A stretch of DNA of 64,000 nucleotides, taken from Lewinellaceae bacterium (lineage in GTDB: Bacteria; Bacteroidota; Bacteroidia; Chitinophagales; Saprospiraceae). Made by a program: the position numbers and the translations under genes. The stretch's first letter is position 1, and every line of letters starts with the position of its first letter. Under the pieces are notes generated by a model. That model made no database searches. It had not been told where the DNA came from and was given only the letters and a program-made list of their open reading frames with translations. Shown one piece after another: positions 54,020-62,653 of the stretch. The stretch is taken from positions 893 to 64,892 of the forward strand of contig JAHELJ010000019.1 of NCBI GenBank assembly GCA_024644235.1, in the 5' to 3' direction.

Positions 54020-55234
54020 ATGATCAATAGGAGAGAACTGATAAAGCGGCTGTCGGCCATACCTATATTTGGAGCTGCCCTGGTCTCACCATTTGAAGGC
54101 ACTGCCAGGGTCAGCCATCAGGTGCCACGACGCGACTACTTCAGGGAGCTGGGCGTCCGGACCTTTATCAACGCAGCCGGCACTTATACAGCGATGACAG
54201 GATGCCTGATGCCACCTGAGGTGATCAGTGCCATCAATTATGCATCTAACCAGTATGTAAACCTGGATGATTTGCAGGATAAAGTAGGTGAGCGAATTGC
54301 CCAATTGGTACATTGCGAATATGCCACGGTAACTGCTGGAGCATTTTCGGCGATCACACTGGGTACCGCTGGGGTATTGACGGGAATGGATCCGGATAAG
54401 GCTGCTAAAATACCCAATGACCTCACTGGCATGAAGTCAGAGGTAATCCTCCAGAAAGATCATCATATCGGCTATTGCCATGCCATCAGAAATACCGGGG
54501 TCAATCTTGTACTGGTTGAAACTGCCGAAGAACTGCGAAAGGCGATAAACGATCAGACTGCTATGTTGTGGTTCTTAAATGCTCATGCCAATTCTGGAAA
54601 AGTCGGGTACGAGGAGTTTGTGGCCATTGGCAAGGAGCATGGAATCCCAACGATGAACGATTGCGCAGCGGATGTGCCTCCGGTCGAGAATCTTTGGAAA
54701 TACACGGAGATGGGTTTTGATTTGGTTTGTTTTTCCGGAGGAAAGGGCATTCGTGGACCGCAAAGTGCCGGCCTCCTTTTGGGAAGACGCGATCTCATCG
54801 AAGCTGCCCGGCTCAGCGCACCCCCGCGAGGAGATACCGTTGGGCGAGGAATGAAAATAAATAAGGAAGAGATTTTGGGTATGCTGGTTGCCCTTGAATT
54901 GTATCTGGATAAAGATCATAAAGCCGAATGGAAACTCTGGGACGAACAGATTCAGCTGATCGCTAATGCTGCCTCATCGATTGATGGGGTAGAGACTGAG
55001 ATTCACATTCCGGATATAGCCAATCATGTTCCCTCGTTGAAGCTTCGCTGGGACCAGTCCAAGGTGAAAGTGACACCACCAGAGTTTAGAGACCGGCTTA
55101 CTATGGGGCATCCTTCCATTCAGACAGTAGGAAGTGAGGAACATGTCGGTATAACCACCTGGATGATGAATCCCGGAGAAGAGCGTATCGTGGCCGCAAG
55201 GATCAAGGAAGAGTTGATGTCAGCAGCCACCTAA
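54020..55234 (+). CDS. Tat-exported SelA/DgaE-like PLP-dependent enzyme
   Basis: 404 residues. The N-terminus NRRELIKRLSAIPIFGAAL matches a twin-arginine signal. The enzyme body is the selenocysteine-synthase-like fold: FINAAGTYTAMTGCLMP, a TAGAFSAITLG cofactor pocket, Asp214 (MNDCAAD) and the PLP lysine K242 in CFSGGKGIRGPQSAG. In this subfamily DgaE is a D-glucosaminate-6-phosphate ammonia-lyase (family memory), so elimination of ammonia from a 2-amino acid or aminosugar acid is plausible. A true SelA is unlikely, given the export signal and context. It ends the operon and overlaps the convergent sulfatase gene by four bases. Confidence 0.87.
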   Translation: MINRRELIKRLSAIPIFGAALVSPFEGTARVSHQVPRRDYFRELGVRTFINAAGTYTAMTGCLMPPEVISAINYASNQYVNLDDLQDKVGERIAQLVHCEYATVTAGAFSAITLGTAGVLTGMDPDKAAKIPNDLTGMKSEVILQKDHHIGYCHAIRNTGVNLVLVETAEELRKAINDQTAMLWFLNAHANSGKVGYEEFVAIGKEHGIPTMNDCAADVPPVENLWKYTEMGFDLVCFSGGKGIRGPQSAGLLLGRRDLIEAARLSAPPRGDTVGRGMKINKEEILGMLVALELYLDKDHKAEWKLWDEQIQLIANAASSIDGVETEIHIPDIANHVPSLKLRWDQSKVKVTPPEFRDRLTMGHPSIQTVGSEEHVGITTWMMNPGEERIVAARIKEELMSAAT

Positions 55235-56760
55235 ATTTTCTCATTCGGCCACGCTACCGGTACGCCGGAATCTTTGTGAATTGGCATCTGTGCATCCACT
55301 TCTCTGAGATATTCCGAGAGTGCGCTTGCCATTCGTCTTGCTACTTCTGGTTCGCTGTCGATTAGATTATCTGACTCGCCAATGTCTTCTTCAATATTGA
55401 AAAGTTCGAAGCTTTCCGACTGGTGATAGTAGATTAGCTTCCAGTCGCCCAGACGTATACTGCTGGAAGCGCCAATGCCAGGGCCACTGGGACCCCACTC
55501 ATTCGGATAGTGCCAGACCAACGCTCTGTCTCCGGATTCGACTGATCGACTTTCTAGTACATTCTTGAAGCTGATGCCATCTACGATCTGAGGCTGGGTT
55601 GGATTAGTAATGTTGGCTATAGCCAGTATTGTAGGAAAGAAATCTTCAATGATAACCGGCTGACTGGTTGCTGATCCTGGTGATGTAACTTGAGGCCATT
55701 TGACAATCATCGGTACCCGGATGCCTCCTTCATGCGCCGATCCTTTTCCGCTGGACAGAGGAGAATTGTGCCTGTGCATTGGCACTTCCCGAGTATGGGC
55801 ACTTAGGCCTCCGTTATCAGACATAAAGAGAACCACTGTATTTTCACCTAATCCGGCCGTGTCGAGAAAATTCATGAGATCTCCCAGGCTCTTGTCCATG
55901 CTTTCTATCATCGAAGCATATTTGGCTTCTACGGTATCCAGACCTTCGTCGAGATACCTTTGATAAAACCGGTCATCCTCCATGATGGGGGTGTGTATCG
56001 TGTAGTGCGACATGTAGAGATAGAATGGTTGCTCCATCTGTACTGATTCTTTCATGGCGGAGATAGCCTCCAGGGTTAATGCCTCTGTTAGATTGATGTC
56101 TTTTCCATGATACTTTTCCAATCCAGGCACTGCCCAGATATTATCGGATATCGTGGTATCGTTACCAAAGTTCTCCGTTCCCCGATAACTTCTGGGAGCA
56201 CCGGCAGCATGACCCGCAATATTTTTATCGAAGCCCAGATTCAACGGATCTTCTCCTGGCGTGCCTATGGCACCAAAGTGAGCTTTACCTGCATGAATCG
56301 TGTAATACCCATTTTCCTTAAGTATTGCTGGAAGTGGTTTCGCATGCACTGCCAGCTTTACGCTGGTATCCTGGGCCAGACCGTTGACATTCCAGACTGG
56401 AAATTGGAGTGTCTCATGGTTGGTTTCCATTGGTTGAATCTGGTTGGGATAAAGAGTCCAGTTGGTGACCCGGTGCCTGGCTGCATTCATGCCTGTCATT
56501 AGGCTGATGCGCGTGGGAGAACATACAGCTGTGGCATAGGCCTGGGTAAATTTCATGCCCTCAGTGGCGAGTCGCTCCATCGCAGGCGTGTGATATCGCT
56601 TGTTATAATCAGTCGCTTGCTTCCAAAAAGGAACCGAGGTATCCTGCCATCCCATATCATCCACCAGAAACAGAATGATGTTGGGAGGATGGGTTGATAA
56701 TTGTTCTTGCTGGCAAGCGTAAAGCGACATTGCCAGGATCAGATAAAGGTGAAATCGCAT
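55231..56760 (-). CDS. Sulfatase lipoprotein (Cys-type, formylglycine-dependent)
   Basis: 509 residues. The signal peptide ends with a lipobox-like SLYAC (Cys16). The sulfatase core has metal ligands in FLVDDMGWQD (Asp34, Asp35), the Cys80-SPTR motif that is converted to formylglycine by a maturase, HAGKAHFG and MSDNGGLSAH. It resembles family S1 arylsulfatases of polysaccharide-degrading Bacteroidota. No maturase gene is in the window. It is divergent from the DUF5107 gene with a 73-bp shared spacer, and could release sulfate from extracellular glycans. Confidence 0.93.
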   Translation of the reverse strand: MRFHLYLILAMSLYACQQEQLSTHPPNIILFLVDDMGWQDTSVPFWKQATDYNKRYHTPAMERLATEGMKFTQAYATAVCSPTRISLMTGMNAARHRVTNWTLYPNQIQPMETNHETLQFPVWNVNGLAQDTSVKLAVHAKPLPAILKENGYYTIHAGKAHFGAIGTPGEDPLNLGFDKNIAGHAAGAPRSYRGTENFGNDTTISDNIWAVPGLEKYHGKDINLTEALTLEAISAMKESVQMEQPFYLYMSHYTIHTPIMEDDRFYQRYLDEGLDTVEAKYASMIESMDKSLGDLMNFLDTAGLGENTVVLFMSDNGGLSAHTREVPMHRHNSPLSSGKGSAHEGGIRVPMIVKWPQVTSPGSATSQPVIIEDFFPTILAIANITNPTQPQIVDGISFKNVLESRSVESGDRALVWHYPNEWGPSGPGIGASSSIRLGDWKLIYYHQSESFELFNIEEDIGESDNLIDSEPEVARRMASALSEYLREVDAQMPIHKDSGVPVAWPNEKI

Positions 56761-56833
56761 AGTTTTTAAGCTGTACTTCCGGAAAAGTACGGGATTGATC
56801 TTAATTTAAGAGAAGAAACAAAATCTCGGGATT

Positions 56834-59800
56834 GTGAATCCATTTAGAACCATCGTTACCTGGCTTTTTCTAGTACTTGTATTCTCCGTAGGCGCAGTAA
56901 ATGCCTGGGGACAGCAAAAAGCCTCCATTCGAGAATCAAATGTTGTACTGAAGACGTATCCATTTTCAGATCCGGATCCGGTACCCATTATCGTGTCCAA
57001 TCCCAAAATTTACCCCTACTTCCGGTATGAGGGATACAGCCACGATTCTGAGGAGCGTGAATGGAAGGTAGTGACCCTCGAAAACGATTACATCGAGGTC
57101 TATGTCTTGCCGGAGGTGGGAGGCAAGGTCTGGGGTGCAGTGGAGAAATCGGGAGGAGAGGAGTTTATATACCGCAATGAAGTCATGAAATTTCGCAACA
57201 TCTCTATGCGTGGTCCCTGGACTTCTGGCGGCATTGAGTTCAATTTTGGCATTATCGGACATCATCCTTCCACGGCGACTCCGGTAGACTATAAGATTCG
57301 TGAAAATGATGATGGGAGCGTCAGCTGCATCGTGGGTAACATCGATTTGCCCTCACGCACTCAGTGGAGAGTGGAAGTACGGCTTCCTGCTGACAAGGCT
57401 TACTTTGAAACAAGAGTGATCTGGTATAATCCCACCAACCTCACTCAATCCTATTACAACTGGATGACTGCTGCGGCTTTTGCGCAGGGCGATCTGGTTT
57501 TCTATTGTCCGGGTGACCAGTATCTCACCCATCCCGGGAAAGCTTATCCATGGCCGATTGATGCGGAGGGTCGTGATCTAAGTATTTATGCTGAGAACAA
57601 CTTTGGTCCAAGTAAATCCTACCACGTCGTAGGGGTTTACGAAGATTTTTTCGGAGGATATTTTGAACAGGACAACTATGGATTTGGACATTGGGCACCT
57701 TATGAAGAAATGCCGGGTCAGAAACTATGGCTTTGGGCGCTCTCCCGTTCGGGAGGGATCTGGGAGGATCTGCTCACGGATACCGATGGGCAGTATATCG
57801 AATTCCAGGCAGGAAGGCTGTTCGATCAGTTTTTCCCCGGCGAAGATGAGACGGTCTTGACTCAGACAGCGTTCGAGCCGGGGCAGGTGGATATCTGGCG
57901 CGAGCTTTGGTTTCCGGTGAAAGGAATCGGTGGGTTGACATCTGTGTCGCAGAAAGGTGTTCTTCATGCCAATCTTCGGGATGATCAACTGCAGATCGGT
58001 CTGAATGTCTTTCAGATGGATTCTTCTACCCTTCAGGTCTACCAGGATACCGTCCTAGTGTATCAGGAAGAAGTGCGGCTTGATCCTTTGGAGCCCTTTC
58101 TCCACACTATCCCTTGGGATGGTTCCAACTTTCGGGTGGAAGTCACCGAATGGGATTTGCAGGCGAGCTCCGACCCATCTCATAAGGATTTGGCGCGACC
58201 CTTTGACCCCGACCCAGATTATGATGTCAACGCCAATCTTGCAGAGCGTTTGCATCGAAGGGCCTGGGAGGCGCTGAAATACCGCGAAATAGACAAGGCA
58301 GCAGAGCTCTGGTCAGCTTGTCTTGATCAAGATGAGTTTCATCTAGGCGCATTGCAGGGCATGGCTGAGTTGTGTCTGCATTGGGCTCAGTATCCTGATG
58401 GACTGGATTACATCCAAAAGGCTTTGCGAATTGATACCTACGATCCACAGTCCAACTATCTGGCTGCTTCTATCCATGACAAGCTTAATGACAAAGTCAA
58501 TGCCCTGGAATGCTATGGTTGGGCAGCCCGTTCCCCTCAGTACCGTGCCGATGCCTTTAGCCGGATAGCAACACTCCATCTTCGAGACCGGCAGTATGAT
58601 CAAGCGCAGCGCTATGCCAGGAATGCCCTCGACTTCAACCGTTTTCACTTAGGAGCAAGGCAGGTTCTTGCAGTCGTTTCGCGGATGCGAGGTAGCACTA
58701 TATCTTCGGTACAGCAGATTGCTACCATGTTGGCGATAGATCCTTTGAATCATTTCGCCCACTTCGAGCAATACCTCCTCTCACCAACTGAACAACTAAA
58801 GGAGAAAGTGATGCAGTCGCACCAGAGTGAATTGCCTTATCAAACATTTTTGGAACTGGCGATCAATTATGTAAACCTGGGCAGATCAGCTGATGCTCTG
58901 GTGGTACTTGACCAAGCTCCACAACATCCCTTGGTGGACCTTTGGTGGAGCTATTTGCATCGTGATTCTATGCAGATATCTGACAATCCTTACATGTCGG
59001 ATCTTTCCGAGCTCTCCCCGGCTCAGGTATTCCCTTATCGTCAGGAAACTCTGCCAGTGATGGAGTGGGCCGCCGGGAAGACGGATGACTGGCATGTTCA
59101 ATATTATCTGGCGTTGAACTATTGGGGCGTCGGCCGAAAGTCAAAGGCTTATGAGATCTTAAAATCATTGGGGGAAGAACCCGACTACTACGCTTTTTAC
59201 CTCACCCGGGCTCAGTTGGCGGAACAGCGGGGTGAGAGCAACATATTGAGTGACCTCAATCGTGCCCATCATCTGGGACCGGATGATTGGAGGACCTGGA
59301 AGGAACTCATCCGGCAGTACCGCCGCAATGCACAGTATTCAGAAATGCTGAAATATGCACAGGAATCCGCTGAGAAGTTTCCGGGTAACTATAGCTTAGG
59401 AATGGATCATGCTGATGCTCTATTGTTATCAGGGAAACCGGGTGAGGCAATCTCCATCTTACGAAGGCAGAATGTATTGCCTTTTGAAGGAGCTTCAGCA
59501 GGACGGTCGCTTTGGGAAGATGCACATCAACAGTTCGCTCTGACGCTCTCTGAGCAGGGAGATTTTACTGGTGTGGTTGAGGTGGCTGAAGCTGGTAAAA
59601 GTTGGCCCGAATCGCTGGGAGTAGGCCGCCCTTATGTTGTGGATGAAAGAATATTTGACTATCAGCTTGCTTCTGCACATCAGCAATTGGGAGATGAGAC
59701 TGCAAGGGACAAAGCATTGGATCGTATCGTGCAGTTCACCAGGGACAATTGGCAGAAGCCCTCGTTTAATCATATACTCGGCCTTTCTGTGATCGAACAT

Positions 59801-59998
59801 CGGGAGGGCAGTCAGGAGGTTGCTCGACTCTTCGAATCGCTAAGTTCAGATATGCCGGATTCGAACGTATATCGATGGCTGGAAGCCTTCATAGCAGAAG
59901 ACCAGGAACAGATCAGGGAGATTGAATCAGATGGAGGGGTCGATAAGGATCAACTTACATTTCTTAAGAAATGCCTTCTGAACGATCCCCTAAAATGA
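56834..59998 (+). CDS. Exported DUF5107 domain and TPR-repeat protein
   Basis: 1054 residues. The GTG start is the only one that precedes a signal peptide (FRTIVTWLFLVLVFSVGAVNAWGQQ). About residues 40-420 form a DUF5107 domain (YFRYEGYSHDSEEREWKVVTLENDYI, then PEVGGKVWGAVEKSGGEEF and MRGPWTSGGIEFNFGIIGHHP), a galactose-mutarotase-like fold seen in glycan-related proteins. The C-terminal about 550 residues are tetratricopeptide-like repeats (RRAWEALKYREIDKAAELW, then ALQGMAELCLHWAQYPDGLDYIQKAL). It overlaps the FAD gene as ATGA. Glycan recognition or epimerase-like activity is inferred only. Confidence 0.85.
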   Translation: MNPFRTIVTWLFLVLVFSVGAVNAWGQQKASIRESNVVLKTYPFSDPDPVPIIVSNPKIYPYFRYEGYSHDSEEREWKVVTLENDYIEVYVLPEVGGKVWGAVEKSGGEEFIYRNEVMKFRNISMRGPWTSGGIEFNFGIIGHHPSTATPVDYKIRENDDGSVSCIVGNIDLPSRTQWRVEVRLPADKAYFETRVIWYNPTNLTQSYYNWMTAAAFAQGDLVFYCPGDQYLTHPGKAYPWPIDAEGRDLSIYAENNFGPSKSYHVVGVYEDFFGGYFEQDNYGFGHWAPYEEMPGQKLWLWALSRSGGIWEDLLTDTDGQYIEFQAGRLFDQFFPGEDETVLTQTAFEPGQVDIWRELWFPVKGIGGLTSVSQKGVLHANLRDDQLQIGLNVFQMDSSTLQVYQDTVLVYQEEVRLDPLEPFLHTIPWDGSNFRVEVTEWDLQASSDPSHKDLARPFDPDPDYDVNANLAERLHRRAWEALKYREIDKAAELWSACLDQDEFHLGALQGMAELCLHWAQYPDGLDYIQKALRIDTYDPQSNYLAASIHDKLNDKVNALECYGWAARSPQYRADAFSRIATLHLRDRQYDQAQRYARNALDFNRFHLGARQVLAVVSRMRGSTISSVQQIATMLAIDPLNHFAHFEQYLLSPTEQLKEKVMQSHQSELPYQTFLELAINYVNLGRSADALVVLDQAPQHPLVDLWWSYLHRDSMQISDNPYMSDLSELSPAQVFPYRQETLPVMEWAAGKTDDWHVQYYLALNYWGVGRKSKAYEILKSLGEEPDYYAFYLTRAQLAEQRGESNILSDLNRAHHLGPDDWRTWKELIRQYRRNAQYSEMLKYAQESAEKFPGNYSLGMDHADALLLSGKPGEAISILRRQNVLPFEGASAGRSLWEDAHQQFALTLSEQGDFTGVVEVAEAGKSWPESLGVGRPYVVDERIFDYQLASAHQQLGDETARDKALDRIVQFTRDNWQKPSFNHILGLSVIEHREGSQEVARLFESLSSDMPDSNVYRWLEAFIAEDQEQIREIESDGGVDKDQLTFLKKCLLNDPLK

Positions 59999-61863
59999 AA
60001 AAGACGAATTTCCGGTTGAGATGTTGGTTTTGGTCATTTATGATCTTGCTTTGTGCTTGCAATACCGAGCAGAACATCGTTTTAACGGATGTCCTGGTAG
60101 TGGGAGGAGGTACAGGAGGGGCTGCTGCAGGTATTTCTTCAACGCGGGCTGGAGCCAAAACAGTTATAGTCGAAGAAACACCCTGGTTGGGTGGCATGCT
60201 GACCTCCGCAGGAGTTAGTGCTTCTGACGGCAATCACTGGATGCCGTCTGGGATTTGGGGGGAATTCAGAGAGAAAATTCGCGACCACTATGGAGGTGCC
60301 GATTCAGTAGCTACGGGTTGGATCAGTCATACCCTTTTCGAACCTCATGTTGGGGCCAGCATCTTTGCAGATATGGCTGAGGCGGAGGAAAATCTTATAG
60401 TGCAATTTGGTGCGTCAGTTGTTGGCTTGGAGCGAATCACAGAAGGGTGGATAGTCACTGTAGAAAGTGCTGATTCCACTTATCTTATTCAGAGCAAGAT
60501 ACTGATTGATGCCACCGAACTGGGTGATATAGCAGCCTTGGCCGGGTGCTCATATGATGTGGGGATGGATGCAAGATCGACTTCGGGCGAATCAATTGCT
60601 CCGGAGGAAGCCAATGACATCATTCAGGATTTTACCTATGTGGCTGTCCTCAAAGATTATTCACCCCGGCAGGGACCAGCTATAACGCCCTCTGATCAAT
60701 ATGATCCAGCTTTGTTCCATTGCTCTTGCCTTCAGTTTTGTCGCGATACTACCGTGCAAACCCATCCCTGCTCCACCATGATGACTTATGCAAAATTGCC
60801 GCGGAACAAATACATGATCAACTGGCCAATTCATGGGAATGACCACTATGCAAATATGGTCGAGATGGATGCGACTTCCCGGGAAGCTACCTTTCAAAGA
60901 GCAAAGTCTCATACCCTTGATTTTGTGCATTTCATCCAAAATGAATTGGGATATCAAAACCTGGGTCTGGCTGATGACGAATTTGCCACATCTGATTTAC
61001 TCCCCTTTATTCCATATCACCGGGAGGGTCGACGGATTGATGGCGTCATGCGGTTTAATCTTAATCATATTGTTGAACCCTACGCACAAAATTACTACCG
61101 CACCGGAATTGCAGTGGGGGATTACCCAATCGATCATCATCACGGGAAAAATCCCGTAGCACCTGAGCTTGAATTTCCGAAGGTGCCTTCCTTTTCGATT
61201 CCATTGGCTGCCCTTTTACCGGTGCAGATGGAGGATCTTATCATGGCAGAAAAGGGGATTTCCGTCTCTAATATTGTGAATGGATGCACCCGGTTGCAAC
61301 CTGTCATACTGCAGATCGGGCAAGCTGCTGGTACCCTTGCCGCGCTAAGCGTTGAGATGAAAGTGACTCCAAAGGAGGTGCCGGTGCGGTCGGTCCAAGC
61401 ATCTCTTTTACAACAGGGTGCCTATCTCATTCCAAGCTACGATGTGTCTCCTGACAGTACGCACTTTGTGGCCATTCAAAAACTTGGAGCCCTGGGATTG
61501 CTGAGAGGGGAGGGTGAACCGTATGCCTGGGCCAACCGCACCTGGTACTATCCGGATTCAACAATTACTTTGAAAGAGTTGAGAAGCAATAGCATGGACT
61601 TTTTTAAAGAGTTACCGCCTGGGATCGGGCAGCAAGATGCTCCTGTGAACTTGCAGGATCTTGAGGAACTTGCATCTGAAATAATAAGTCATTACGACCT
61701 TCCAAATCAGAGCCTAAATGCGGAAGTACGACTTGATCTTGGTTTGAGCGAGGAAGATCTTCAGGGACCGTTGACCCGGTCAGAGATCGCCGCCTTGCTA
61801 GACTACATGATACCCCTATTTGATTTTCCGGTTGATCTATATGGAAACCCTGGTCATCGGTAA
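59995..61863 (+). CDS. FAD-dependent oxidoreductase lipoprotein
   Basis: 622 residues from the ATG at 59995, which overlaps the previous stop; an upstream ATG at 59971 would add eight residues. A short signal ends in LLCAC (Cys22). The FAD site is DVLVVGGGTGGAAAGISSTRAG, followed by EETPWLGGMLTSAGVSASDGN, typical of the FAD_oxidored (PF12831) family. A C-terminal GISVSNIVNGCTRLQPVILQIGQAAGTLA completes the cofactor domain. The last about 130 residues are an extra helical domain. Exported members often occur with glycan-degradation loci; the substrate is unknown. Confidence 0.9.
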   Translation: MKKTNFRLRCWFWSFMILLCACNTEQNIVLTDVLVVGGGTGGAAAGISSTRAGAKTVIVEETPWLGGMLTSAGVSASDGNHWMPSGIWGEFREKIRDHYGGADSVATGWISHTLFEPHVGASIFADMAEAEENLIVQFGASVVGLERITEGWIVTVESADSTYLIQSKILIDATELGDIAALAGCSYDVGMDARSTSGESIAPEEANDIIQDFTYVAVLKDYSPRQGPAITPSDQYDPALFHCSCLQFCRDTTVQTHPCSTMMTYAKLPRNKYMINWPIHGNDHYANMVEMDATSREATFQRAKSHTLDFVHFIQNELGYQNLGLADDEFATSDLLPFIPYHREGRRIDGVMRFNLNHIVEPYAQNYYRTGIAVGDYPIDHHHGKNPVAPELEFPKVPSFSIPLAALLPVQMEDLIMAEKGISVSNIVNGCTRLQPVILQIGQAAGTLAALSVEMKVTPKEVPVRSVQASLLQQGAYLIPSYDVSPDSTHFVAIQKLGALGLLRGEGEPYAWANRTWYYPDSTITLKELRSNSMDFFKELPPGIGQQDAPVNLQDLEELASEIISHYDLPNQSLNAEVRLDLGLSEEDLQGPLTRSEIAALLDYMIPLFDFPVDLYGNPGHR

Positions 61864-61965
61864 GCGCCTGTGCCTTAGCAATTATCCTGATTGACATCCG
61901 GCATCGTCTATCATTGGTTAATGACGAGCTAGTAACTGGGTCCATCAAGGTTTTTCGAAGGCTTG

Positions 61966-62649
61966 CTATTCCTGGAGTATAAGCGTACCAAAAGCGGTTG
62001 GAACGTGAAAGTCCGGCTTTTCCGTATCCGGATTTATCCAGGTGATCCATCTTACGACAGGATCGATCGATCCCAAGTTTGAAAAGTCACCACGAAACAC
62101 TCCGGCTTCGATTTTACCGTCTTCCAGGATGTTCATTTCCCTAAGAGAATTCAAACTGATTTGCCCTTCAACGATATATCCACTTGGATTGATGCTAGCG
62201 AGGACATGAAGGTCCTCTTCCGGCCATTCCCAGTCGAATTCGGGCTGCCGGTAATAATTCGACCGGTAATCAAGCACCCGGCCCCAGGGATCCATCTCCA
62301 GGCAGTAATAAGGCTTCATGTCACCATTTGACTTAAAGAAAATCTCAACCCGGTCTGCTGTCAATACGCCTCTTTTATCCGCCGGGTCACCATGTGCTAC
62401 GATGTTACTGTCTTCTACTACAAAAAGGAAGTGTAAGTAATCTTCACTGTGCATAGCACGAAAGCTCGTCTTTTGAATCTCCTCCAGACCCCAGGGATCC
62501 TGAAATCGGTCGAGATTATTCGCTTGTTGCCAACTAGGATCGGTACCCCTGCCATCAATATTGATGGGTTCTTTTATGGCTTTGACATGATAAACATTTG
62601 ACATGGAAGGACCGAGAATTGCAAAAATGAAGAGAATACAGTACAACAT
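61966..62649 (-). CDS. Exported CBM9-like carbohydrate-binding protein
   Basis: 227 residues. The start MLYCILFIFAILGPSMS is a short signal peptide. The rest is a single CBM9_1-like sandwich: IKEPINIDGRGTDPSWQQAN, then LHFLFVVEDSNIVAH, TADRVEIFFKS and CLEMDPWGRVLDYRS. Aromatic residues suited to sugar binding are plentiful. It is four bases downstream of the FG-GAP gene, so both are probably co-transcribed, and it is convergent with the FAD gene. Family members range from binding modules to uncharacterised secreted proteins. Confidence 0.86.
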   Translation of the reverse strand: MLYCILFIFAILGPSMSNVYHVKAIKEPINIDGRGTDPSWQQANNLDRFQDPWGLEEIQKTSFRAMHSEDYLHFLFVVEDSNIVAHGDPADKRGVLTADRVEIFFKSNGDMKPYYCLEMDPWGRVLDYRSNYYRQPEFDWEWPEEDLHVLASINPSGYIVEGQISLNSLREMNILEDGKIEAGVFRGDFSNLGSIDPVVRWITWINPDTEKPDFHVPTAFGTLILQE

Positions 62650-62653
62650 AGAA

